A stretch of 15,398 bases of DNA from Galactobacter sp. (GTDB taxonomy: Bacteria > Actinomycetota > Actinomycetes > Actinomycetales > Micrococcaceae). Positions within the stretch are counted from its first letter, which is position 1. Each line of letters starts with the position of its first letter. A model generated the notes under the pieces. It saw nothing but the letters and a program-made list of their open reading frames with translations, did no database searches and was not told where the DNA came from. This document shows, piece after piece, positions 7,566-13,894 of this stretch. The translations under genes were made by a program, and so were the position numbers. The DNA lies in NCBI GenBank assembly GCA_022712075.1, contig JALAHE010000119.1, positions 1 through 15,398 on the forward strand, in the 5' to 3' direction.

Positions 7566-7973
7566 TCACGGCACGGCCCACGCGCCGGCGGCGGCGAGGG
7601 CGATGACGAACGGCGCCCGAGCTGTGGGTCCCTTCAGGCGCCAGCCTCGAGGAGGGGAAGCGGCGGCCTCCACGTCGCGGCGCACCAGCACGGCATGGTT
7701 GGCCACCGGCGCCGCCGAATGCACGCGCGGGAACACCACGATCGCCGCGACATCAGAGAAGTCCATCCGGGTTTGCCCCGGCATCGGCAGGCGCGAGCGC
7801 AGTCCCGCGGGCGTGACGATGAGCCGCTGCACGGCCCAGGCCAGGGTGGCGTAGCCGAAGAAGAGGACGCCCACGGCGCCCACCGGGAGCCAGAACCATC
7901 GACCGTCGCCTGACAGCCCGCGCCACAGTGTCCACGCGCTCGCCGCCACCATGAGCGGGCCAAGCAGGAGCAT
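7566..7973 (-). CDS. Small PH-domain-like membrane protein
   Basis: This 135-aa protein has two N-terminal hydrophobic helices (about 1-17 and 27-47). These are followed by RLIVTPAGLRSRLPMPGQ, then DFSDVAAIVVFPR and an Ala/Pro-rich tail. Two helices followed by a strand-rich VTPAGL(R)xR unit and a DxSD(V/I)AxI turn is the layout of actinobacterial bacterial-PH-type membrane proteins (Pfam bPH group). I assign it to that type by pattern only. ATG 7973 has GGAGGGAG upstream. It is the first gene of a minus-strand run leading into the broken 8-TM gene 141 bp downstream. A second in-frame-looking start at 8082 lies in another frame (see findings), so the native N-terminus could be longer. Role unknown. 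Confidence 0.6.
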   Translation of the reverse strand: MLLLGPLMVAASAWTLWRGLSGDGRWFWLPVGAVGVLFFGYATLAWAVQRLIVTPAGLRSRLPMPGQTRMDFSDVAAIVVFPRVHSAAPVANHAVLVRRDVEAAASPPRGWRLKGPTARAPFVIALAAAGAWAVP

Positions 7974-8130
7974 GAGCTCCCTCCGCGCGGCAGGAAAACC
8001 GTAGCTCCCTGGCGCGGCGGGGGGCGATGGCCTCGTGGGAGCCGACCAGGACGTACCCCGCCCCCGGAGAGTCTGTCGTCATGCGGCGAGGGTACCGGCC
8101 GCGCGCCGGGAGGGGAGTGCGGGCAGCTAG

Positions 8131-8190
8131 ACGCGCAACCCGATCGACTTCCGTCCCCGGCCCATCGGCGACTTCCACATCAACGGGACC
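8131..8190 (+). pseudogene. Remnant of a DszC/SfnC-like monooxygenase C-terminus
   Basis: Codons from 8131 read TRNPIDFRPRPIGDFHINGT. The live gene at 13895-15169 reads THNPVAFRARSIGDFHLNGT at its residues 386-405, so 14 of 20 positions are identical. A TAG (8128-8130) sits directly before the match and nothing upstream resembles the rest of such an enzyme. After NGT the frame runs into the hairpin at 8196. The match includes the conserved (T)HNP and IGDFH blocks of the family, so chance is unlikely. It is a 3' scrap of a second gene copy, probably left by deletion. Confidence 0.65.
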
Positions 8191-8195
8191 CGCCT

Positions 8196-8226
8196 GGCCG
8201 CCCTCTCCGTCACGGGGAGGGCGGCC
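8196..8226. terminator. Strong hairpin, probable bidirectional terminator
   Basis: GGCCGCCCTC (8196-8205) and GAGGGCGGCC (8217-8226) pair perfectly. Three more inner pairs (one G-U) close a 5-base loop. It sits just after the monooxygenase remnant on the plus strand and 28 bp after the end of the MFS remnant on the minus strand. No T-tract follows. Confidence 0.6.
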
Positions 8227-8253
8227 GCGCTGCGCACGTGGTCGTTGCTCCCC

Positions 8254-9175
8254 TCACTGGGTTAATGGTCGGCTGCGCTCGACCGCGGGGCGCGTGACGA
8301 GGGTGATGAGGAGTGATGCGGCGGCAAGGATTCCGATGGCGACTGCCGGCGAGACGAGTAGAGCAACGCTGCCGCCCGTGACGGCTCCGATTCCTTGCCA
8401 GGCGATGCGGCCAGCGGATTCCACGCCCTGGACTTGGCCACGAATCGGGGTGGGTGTGAGATCGAGCAGCCTCTCTTGTAGAGGGAGCGTGGCCGAGAAC
8501 CCGTACCGCGTTCCGCGAGAAGAGGAGGCGGTTCGTTCGCCAGGTTGCGGACAGCCCCGGGCGCCGAGCGATCCTCAGCGATCGCTCACGCATCGTGACG
8601 ATCAGCAGTGCCATGGCCGTCAGAGCCGCGCTGAACGTGAACACACCGCTCGGCGCGATGAAGCCCAGGAGTGTGGCGCCGACGGCGTAGCCGAGGATCT
8701 GCATCCCACCCGAGGTGATGTTCATGAGCGACCGGGCCAGCGCGTACTGGCCGTCAGGCACGATCGCGGAGAGAAACCCCATGCGCACGCCCGTGTTGAG
8801 CGATTGAACGAGGCCGAGTCCAAGCAGGATCCCCAACCGTGCCAGCAGCGGCAGGGTGGGGAAGGCCTGCGCGCCGACCCCAAGCAAGGAGAGCACTTGC
8901 AGGACGATGAGGGTCCATCGTGGGCGGGCACCATCCGCGAAAGGCATGAGGGTCAATGCGCCGAGCACCATGGCAAAGGTCGGACCGTACATGGCTAGGG
9001 CGGTCAGCAGCGGAGAACTGGTCGCCGTGTGGACGAGCGTTCCCAACGCGAAACCGGACATGGTTGCTGCGGCCGTCGTCAGAGTGAAGCTGAGGTAGAG
9101 GCCACAGAATTCGCGCTGAGCGAGGAGGGCACGGTAGGGCGGAAGCGGCGAAGGCGTGGTGGGCTGTGAGGGCAT
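8254..9175 (-). pseudogene. MFS transporter with internal deletion and frameshift
   Basis: The N-terminal part (225 codons from ATG 9175) holds six hydrophobic helices, near 23-47, 54-78, 88-105, 112-135, 152-173 and 176-195, as in the first half of a 12-TM drug-exporter-type MFS protein. The frame then runs into Arg/His-rich nonsense. Shifting one base forward near 8500-8515 gives a convincing C-terminal end: YGFSATLPLQERLLDLTP, then GQVQGVESAGRIAWQG and a last helix, stopping at TGA 8254-8256. Together about 305 residues remain, against roughly 400 for the family. About 100 residues, corresponding to TM7 to most of TM10, are missing at the join. The single event is thus likely an out-of-frame internal deletion. 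The start has GAAGG 6 bases upstream, inside a hairpin. Confidence 0.75.
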
Positions 9176-9219
9176 AAAAAACCTTCGAACGCCCCCCAGT
9201 GCGTGGGGCGCGTTCGAAG
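9176..9219 (-). terminator. Intrinsic terminator or attenuator directly before the MFS start codon
   Basis: The arms 9204-9219 and 9183-9198 pair over 16 positions with one mismatch around a 5-base loop. On the minus strand six T residues (9181-9176) follow almost at once and then the ATG of the MFS gene. The GAAGG ribosome site (9186-9182) lies in the base of the stem. It may be the terminator of the unit upstream (hipBA or the membrane remnant), or an attenuator that also hides the ribosome site. Confidence 0.7.
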
Positions 9220-9312
9220 ATCGGCTCAGGAAAGTCACCACGCTGGCCCCGACCGTCACCACCCCTCACGCTGGAGCCTCCACTCAGGGGGCCGTGGCGG
9301 ACGTCGTCAAGC

Positions 9313-9332
9313 GGGCCGTGCTGGCACGGCCC
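9313..9332. repeat. Perfect 20-bp inverted repeat
   Basis: GGGCCGTGC and GCACGGCCC are perfect 9-bp arms around TG. It lies at the end of the recognisable part of the fourth membrane paralogue remnant, downstream of hipA on the minus strand. It may be a terminator without T-tract or a small inserted palindrome. Confidence 0.5.
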
Positions 9333-9458
9333 TTCGAGATGACGAGGCATCAGCCAGGCGAGCACTGCGACGAGGACGTTTGGGAGGGCAAACGCGATGC
9401 TAGCCTACAGCCAGAGCTGGCCGGTGCCGACCATCATCAGGGGTGCCCAAGGCTCCTC
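9318..9458 (-). pseudogene. Remnant of a fourth 8-TM paralogue
   Basis: Read on the minus strand, codons 9458-9408 give EEPWAPLMMVGTGQLWL, then TAG (9407-9405), then ASIAFALPNVLVAVLAWLMPRH. Copy 2 has GGEPTLGMMLIPTIAWLPTL followed by GAAVLAWLIPRP at its residues 44-75. The shared EP..MM spacing and the AVLAWL.PR block suggest a decayed fragment of the same family. No initiation region or later helices are found. The hipA stop lies only 11 bp away, so hipBA abuts the fragment. The match is short, so this is an inference. Confidence 0.4.
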
Positions 9459-9469
9459 CCGACGCACTC

Positions 9470-10661
9470 TCACCGAGCGGCAACGTTCCGAATCTGTTGC
9501 GCGGCAGACGCGAACCGCTCGTCCATGATGGAGCGGCTCGCCGCTTCGACGTCCGGACCGGACACGACGTCGCGCATGCCCGCAATGGCCTCGCCCAGGC
9601 GTGGCAGCCACGCGCGTGCATCTTGCGGGCGCACGCGAAAGAGCCGGAGCGAGTCCGGAGCGAACACCTTCTCGAGGGTGACCTCGGCATCCCCGAAGAG
9701 GGCGAGCTGATGTTCGCCCCCGACGCCGGGGGTGGGATTGACGTCGAAGGCGGGGGAGAGCTCCCAAGCGCGCCCGCGTCGCAAGAAGGCGTGATTGCGG
9801 AGGTGATCATCGGTGTTTCCGACGAGCGCGCCGAACGCCGCCCGCCGAAAGAGTTCACCGGAGCTCCCGCCGTGGGAAAGTGTCACGTCCACGAGGTCGA
9901 CCCAGTCACCTCCCTCGCCGTCACTGGCGTCGAGCGCGCTCATCGCGGAAAGGAAGGGGATGCGGGTGCCGTCTGGCCCGCGATCGAAGCGGCGGTAGAG
10001 ACCGATGTTCAGGCCCCCCCAGGACCTCACGCCGGGCCGGCGCCGCGTCTATTCCGCTGGCAATCAGGGCCCGGTTGCACGCGAATTCCCAGGCGATCAC
10101 GTCATAGGCATCGCCGATGGGCTTGGGAAACTTGGCGATCCACAGTTCGTCGCCGATGAGGACGTTGGCTTTGGGGCGCGCACCTCCGAGTGATCCCGTT
10201 GCCTCGAGCAAGCGCTGGGCACGCGGCGTCTCCCTGACGTCCCGATCCCTGCCGATGTCATGTGCGGTGGAGAGGAGATCTGCCAGGTTCTGCACCGAGG
10301 GGACCCCGTCGCCCGGGGCCAAGGCAACCCCGTCCGACCAGAAGCGCAGGGCGCCATTGCGTCCAAAGTCGTTGGTGCCGAGCAGGAGATCGAGCGAGCC
10401 CATGCGCCGGGATGGGTGCGCCCGGTTCAGGACCTTCCGCCCCCAGGTGTCGGGAGCGGAATCCGCGAACGGGCCGAAAGCGTGCAGGGGCTGTGTCCCC
10501 GAAACGAGGGGAAGATCCGGGCCAAGAGGGAAGGCGCCTGGCCGAGCAAGGTATCCGTCGTTGTAGCGAAACGAGACCGTGTCCAGGCGTCCGGGATAGA
10601 GGGTCCCGACGCTGATATCGGACCCGGACAGCTCGATGGTGACCAGGATCGACTCAGCCAT
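9470..10661 (-). pseudogene. hipA: HipA-type serine/threonine kinase toxin, frameshifted
   Basis: HipA kinases phosphorylate translation factors such as GltX and cause growth arrest unless bound by HipB. ATG 10661 opens a frame with a HipA N-terminal domain (about 1-110, including FGPFADSAPDTWGRKVL at 62-78), then SLGGARPKANV (157-167). The frame is lost at codon 216, within seven C residues (10014-10020, plus strand). Reading six restores VLGGLNIGLYRRFDR and a full catalytic half: GNTDDHLRNHAF (281-292) with catalytic D284 and N289, and SPAFDVNP (302-309) with metal ligand D306. The product would be 396 aa, normal for the family. It overlaps hipB by 8 bp. As read, the kinase is dead; a one-base homopolymer error or slippage would make it intact. 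Confidence 0.85.
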
Positions 10662-10959
10662 CGGTGCTCACCCGAACGCGCTGGGGGAGGGTTTCGGTGG
10701 CTCGCATCCGGCCGACGTCGGTGCCGTAGGGGTCGCTCGCGGCTACCAGTGCGTCTGCCAACCCGAGTACGCGCATGACGGCCAAAACAGTGTCCAGCCC
10801 CGCCCCCCGGCCGTTCTCGAGATGACTCAGGGTCTGGGCCGAGACGCCGGCCCGCTCAGCCACCATGGCAGCCGTCAGGCCGAGCAGCTTGCGCTGCGTT
10901 CTGATGTTCTCACCGATCGCGCGAAGCTGGCGCTTGACGGGGGCGGGCACGCTCTTCAT
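10654..10959 (-). CDS. hipB: HipB-like XRE family antitoxin
   Basis: This 101-aa DNA-binding protein is expected to bind its own promoter and neutralise HipA. The helix-turn-helix is at residues 28-51 (LTAAMVAERAGVSAQTLSHL, then ENGRG), the classic XRE/Cro pattern. A basic N-terminal helix precedes it and an Arg-containing flexible tail ends it. The start has an excellent AAGGAGGA four bases upstream, and a sigma70-type promoter lies just before. The stop overlaps the hipA start by 8 bp, the usual toxin-antitoxin coupling. It is intact although the toxin frame is broken. Confidence 0.85.
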   Translation of the reverse strand: MKSVPAPVKRQLRAIGENIRTQRKLLGLTAAMVAERAGVSAQTLSHLENGRGAGLDTVLAVMRVLGLADALVAASDPYGTDVGRMRATETLPQRVRVSTDG

Positions 10960-10979
10960 GACTCCTCCTTGGTCTTATG

Positions 10980-11008
10980 ATTCTAGATCTAAGGACGGAT
11001 TGCATCAA
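10980..11008 (-). promoter_or_regulatory. Predicted hipBA promoter
   Basis: On the minus strand, TTGATG (11008-11003), a 17-base spacer and TAGAAT (10985-10980) match 4/6 and 5/6 of the sigma70 consensus. Transcription would begin near 10973, giving a leader of about 14 nt that contains the ribosome site. Overlapping short palindromes (TCTAGA, AGATCT) could be part of a HipB operator. The local sequence is clearly AT-richer than its surroundings. Confidence 0.65.
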
Positions 11009-11057
11009 GAATAATCGTGCTTATTTGGCTCGGTCCACCCAGGCTCGGAGCCCATCC

Positions 11058-13151
11058 CTAGAGGCGCAGCCCCTCGCGGCACACGGCGTCGATCCCGGGG
11101 ATGCACGGCTCGTTCTGCAGCGAGGTCGTGTCGCCCAGGGCGGTGTCCTCGGAGAGCTGCGTGAGCAGGCGGCGCATGATCTTGCCCGAGCGGGTCTTGG
11201 GCACATCGTCCACGAGCACGATGTCGCGCGGCTTGGCGATGGGCCCGATGTGCGTGCGCACGCCGGCCCGCAGGGCCGCAGCGAAGGCGGCGCGCCGCGC
11301 CTCCCACTCCTCGCGCGTCTCGGCCGCGCCGCCCTGCCCGCCGGGCAGGGCCGGCGAGCCGGGAGCGCTGCCCGACGACGCGTCGTCGGGCAGGTGCCCA
11401 AAGCTCACCAAGCTGCGATCGAGCGGGACCACGAAGGCCACGGCAGCGTGGCCAGTGGAGGCGTCGAAGGAGGGGCACACACCGGCCTCGACCACGCCCG
11501 GATCGGTGACGAGCGCCGACTCGATCTCGATCGTGGAGAGGCGGTGGCCTGAGATGTTGATGACGTCGTCCGTGCGGCCGAGGATCCAGACGTCGCCGTC
11601 CTCGTCGAAGCGCGAGCCGTCGCCGGCCAGGAACCAGCCCTGCTCCTGGTACTTCTCCCAGTAGGAGCTGTAGTAGCGCTCGGGGTTGCCCCACACGGTG
11701 CGCGCCATGGCCGGGCCCGTGCGGGTGATGACGATGTTGCCCTGGATGTTCGCCGGAACGCGCTCGCCGGCGTCGTCCACGATGTCCACGGCCAGCCCGG
11801 GCAGGGCGCGCGTCGCGGAACCCGGCTTGAAGGTCTCGTCCGTCTGGCGCGGCGAGAGCACGGTGGCGCCCGTCTCCGACTGCCACCACGTGTCGACCAT
11901 GGGGATGCCGGCCGCGGTGTCGCGGCCCACCTGGGCGCGCAGCCACTGCCACGCCTCGGGGTTGACGGCCTCGCCCACGGTGCCGGCCAGGCGGATCGAG
12001 GAGAGGTCGTACTCGGCCGGGATGCCGCCGGGGAAGTTGCCCATGTGCGAGCGGACCAGGGTGGGCGCCGTGTAGTAGGAGGTGACGCCGTAGCGCTGGA
12101 TGATCTCGAAGTGGCGGCCGGCGTGCGGGGCGTTGGGCACGCCCTCGTAGATCACCTGGGTCACGCCGTTGGAGAGCGGTCCGTAGATCTCGTAGGTGTG
12201 CGCCGTGACCCACGCGAGGTCTGCGGTGCACCAGTGCACGTCGTTCGTGCGCTGCTCCGGGTCCGGGTGGGAGAAGAGGAACTCGTGGCTCCAACTCGCC
12301 TGGGTCAGGTAGCCGCCCGTGGTGTGGACGAGACCCTTGGGCTTCCCGGTGGTGCCAGAGGTGTACATGATGAACAGCGGCGTCTCGGCATCGAAGGCCT
12401 CGGCCTCGTGGGTGCGCGGCTGCGTGTCGACCACGTCGTGCCACCAGACGTCCCGGCCCGGCGTCCAGTCGATCTCGCTGCCCGTGCGCTTCAGGACCAG
12501 GACGTGCTCAATGGAGTTCTCGCCGGAGACCGCCTGATCGGCGTTGGCCTTGACCGGCACGGCCGAACCGCGGCGGAACTGCCCGTCGGTGGTCACGAGC
12601 AGCTTGGCCCCCGTGTCCTCCACGCGGAACTGTAGGGCCTCGGCGGAGAAGCCGCCGAACACGAGGGAGTGGATCGCGCCGATGCGCGCGCAGGCAAGCG
12701 TGATGACGATCGTCTCGACGAGAACCGGCAGGTACACGACCACGCGGTCGCCCTTGCCGATGCCGAGCTCCGTGAGCGCGTTGGCGGCCTGGGAGACGAG
12801 CTCCGTGAGCTCGCGGTAGGTGATGGTGCGGGTGTCGCCCGGCTCGCCCTCGAAGTGCAGGGCCACCTTCTCGCCGTTGCCCGCGGCTACGTGGCGGTCG
12901 GCGCAATTCACGGCGGCGTTGAGGGTGCCGCCCTCGAACCACCGGAAGTCGGGGCCGCGGCGGGTCTCGGGGTTCGGCGCGGTGGCGGTGTGGGTCTTGT
13001 CCCACTCCCGTTCCCACGTGAGGCGGCGGGCCGCGCCGTCCCAGAAGGCCAGGCGCTCCTCCTCGGTCCACAGGCGCTGGGCGGTCTCGTCCTCGTCGCG
13101 GGACACGGCGAGGTTGATCGGCTGATTCCGGGCGGGTGCAAAGGCGCTCAC
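11058..13151 (-). CDS. acs: Acetate--CoA ligase (acetyl-CoA synthetase)
   Basis: This 697-aa AMP-forming enzyme converts acetate, ATP and CoA to acetyl-CoA, AMP and pyrophosphate in the cytosol for acetate use. The motifs seen are YTSGTTGKPKG (263-273, phosphate loop), DTWWQSETG (420-428, acyl pocket and adenine site), GWFLAGDGSRFDEDGDVWILGR (split around 505-526, hinge Asp) and PKTRSGKIMRR (651-661). The last contains the catalytic Lys657 that is usually controlled by acetylation. Two N-terminal features, FRWFEGGTLNAAVNC and the HSLVFGGFSAEAL segment, are typical of Acs. GTG 13151 is chosen from GGAGGA 6 bases upstream. It is about 45 aa longer than usual; the excess is a Gly/Pro/Ser-rich insertion around residues 583-620 in the C-terminal domain. 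Confidence 0.95.
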   Translation of the reverse strand: MSAFAPARNQPINLAVSRDEDETAQRLWTEEERLAFWDGAARRLTWEREWDKTHTATAPNPETRRGPDFRWFEGGTLNAAVNCADRHVAAGNGEKVALHFEGEPGDTRTITYRELTELVSQAANALTELGIGKGDRVVVYLPVLVETIVITLACARIGAIHSLVFGGFSAEALQFRVEDTGAKLLVTTDGQFRRGSAVPVKANADQAVSGENSIEHVLVLKRTGSEIDWTPGRDVWWHDVVDTQPRTHEAEAFDAETPLFIMYTSGTTGKPKGLVHTTGGYLTQASWSHEFLFSHPDPEQRTNDVHWCTADLAWVTAHTYEIYGPLSNGVTQVIYEGVPNAPHAGRHFEIIQRYGVTSYYTAPTLVRSHMGNFPGGIPAEYDLSSIRLAGTVGEAVNPEAWQWLRAQVGRDTAAGIPMVDTWWQSETGATVLSPRQTDETFKPGSATRALPGLAVDIVDDAGERVPANIQGNIVITRTGPAMARTVWGNPERYYSSYWEKYQEQGWFLAGDGSRFDEDGDVWILGRTDDVINISGHRLSTIEIESALVTDPGVVEAGVCPSFDASTGHAAVAFVVPLDRSLVSFGHLPDDASSGSAPGSPALPGGQGGAAETREEWEARRAAFAAALRAGVRTHIGPIAKPRDIVLVDDVPKTRSGKIMRRLLTQLSEDTALGDTTSLQNEPCIPGIDAVCREGLRL
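11331..11351. repeat. 21-bp perfect palindrome inside the acs insertion
   Basis: The arms GCCCTGCCCG and CGGGCAGGGC flank C11341. The palindrome encodes residues 601-607 (ALPGGQG) of Acs, inside the extra segment. Its inner part begins with CTGCCCG and ends with CGGGCAG, the same outer bases as the palindrome at 11368-11393. Confidence 0.85.
11368..11393. repeat. 26-bp perfect palindrome inside the acs insertion
   Basis: Two 13-bp arms (CTGCCCGACGACG and its complement) meet with no spacer. It encodes residues 587-595 (LPDDASSGS) of Acs, 16 bp from the 21-bp palindrome and in the same extra segment. Confidence 0.9.
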
Positions 13152-13190
13152 GCGTATTCCTCCATCGGTCCTGGCATGAGCACCGGCCGT

Positions 13191-13211
13191 CCCCGCGCGG
13201 CGTGCGCGGGG
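13191..13211 (-). other. Hairpin in the presumed acs leader
   Basis: CCCCGCGC and GCGCGGGG pair over 8 bp around a 5-base loop, 39 bp upstream of the acs GTG and 6 bp from the left 48-bp inverted repeat. It might affect leader folding; no known riboswitch pattern is seen. Confidence 0.4.
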
Positions 13212-13216
13212 CAAGG

Positions 13217-13264
13217 TGGTTGCTGCGGCGTCGCGGAGCCAGGTCTCTCAGCCGCTCTGGATGG
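13217..13264 (+). repeat. Left 48-bp inverted repeat
   Basis: The 48 bases match the reverse complement of 13797-13844 at 44 positions: a perfect 16 (13217-13232), three mismatches (13233-13235), a perfect 14 (13236-13249), one mismatch (13250) and a perfect 14 (13251-13264). It lies 65 bp upstream of the acs start codon. The pairing cannot be chance. Confidence 0.92.
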
Positions 13265-13796
13265 GTACCTTTCAATTGAGCCTTGCGGGTACTGGTGGCA
13301 CCAAATTGTGTTGCGCCGTGTGCTTCACGTGCGTGTCGCTAGGCCGTGGTTGAGCTTCGGCTTGGCGGGCGGCCGGATTTCCACCGTCGGCATCTACCCA
13401 CCGGCGCGCCACGGCAAGAAAGCCGGCGGAATGTCGTTGGCCGCATCGAGCATCATGCGCCTTGTGTATGGCAACTCCATGTACCCGTTTACAGGGGAGC
13501 GCCACAGCCTCGTCTGCGCTGGGAGGAGGAACCAGGCGATGGCCGCCACGCGCCGGCTCTGACCCCCAACCCAGCGTCGAGAGGCGGGAAGGGAAGAGAA
13601 ACAAGAACCCAAGGTTCGGCAGCGTTCGCCTCGGCTGGATGGGATGGCGCGGGCGGGCGCCTCAGGAGGCGCCCGCCGTCCTGCAAGTTGGAGCAACCTT
13701 GCGCGCGTCTCGCGCCGTCATGTGGCGCTCTTGGATTGCGCCGCGTGACCGTCAGGCCGCAGGATGAGGACGTGGGTTCATTCGTGACCCGCAGCT
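13265..13796. other. Segment enclosed by 48-bp inverted repeats, no recognisable gene
   Basis: These 532 bp lie between the divergent acs and monooxygenase genes. Open frames are present on both strands but none has a family motif, a ribosome site and codon use together, so I call none. There is no transposase signature. The left 200 bp are less GC-rich than neighbouring genes (for example CACCAAATTGTG near 13300), and a perfect 12-bp hairpin lies at 13652-13677. It could be the body of a non-autonomous element or an invertible regulatory segment. Confidence 0.6.
13652..13677. repeat. Perfect 12-bp-arm hairpin inside the enclosed segment
   Basis: GGCGGGCGCCTC and GAGGCGCCCGCC flank AG. It is very stable and has no T-tract. 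It may be an old terminator facing either way, insulating the two divergent genes. Confidence 0.6.
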
Positions 13797-13844
13797 CCAT
13801 CCAGAGCGGCCGAGAGACCTGGCTCGTTGACGCCGCAGCAACCA
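13797..13844 (-). repeat. Right 48-bp inverted repeat
   Basis: This is the partner of 13217-13264 in opposite orientation, 44/48 identical. Its outer end (AACCA at 13840-13844) lies 50 bp upstream of the monooxygenase start. The flanking bases (CAAGG on the far left, TCGCT on the far right) show no direct target-site duplication. Confidence 0.92.
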
Positions 13845-13894
13845 TCGCTTTCGCGAGGGTGCTTCCGCCGGGACCGATGGAATCGAGGCCATGC

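Noticed and set aside
8210..8500. Arg/His-rich C-terminal extension of the MFS protein in the original frame
   Set aside because: The next frame over this stretch encodes a convincing MFS C-terminus, so the basic tail is out-of-frame reading.
9176..9262. Upstream GTG start (9262) extending the MFS protein by 29 residues
   Set aside because: The extension is encoded by the terminator-like hairpin and has no MFS character; ATG 9175 has a correctly spaced ribosome site.
10014..10020. Programmed ribosomal frameshifting in hipA
   Set aside because: A C7/G7 run alone is not a known slippery heptamer with a stimulatory structure here; mutation, slippage or sequencing error are simpler.
13208..13232. 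Tn3-family terminal repeat starting with GGGG at the left repeat
   Set aside because: The GGGG (13208-13211) lies outside the region shared with the right repeat, whose flank does not have it.
13394..13600. Another copy of the 8-TM motif on the minus strand (AAIAWFLLPAQ)
   Set aside because: Only about ten residues are similar and the flanking reading frame is Arg/Pro-rich and not membrane-like; likely chance.
13265..13796. Transposase or alcohol-dehydrogenase-like remnant between the inverted repeats (for example GGRISTVGIYPPA)
   Set aside because: The match is to a few residues only, with no catalytic motif or continuing similarity.
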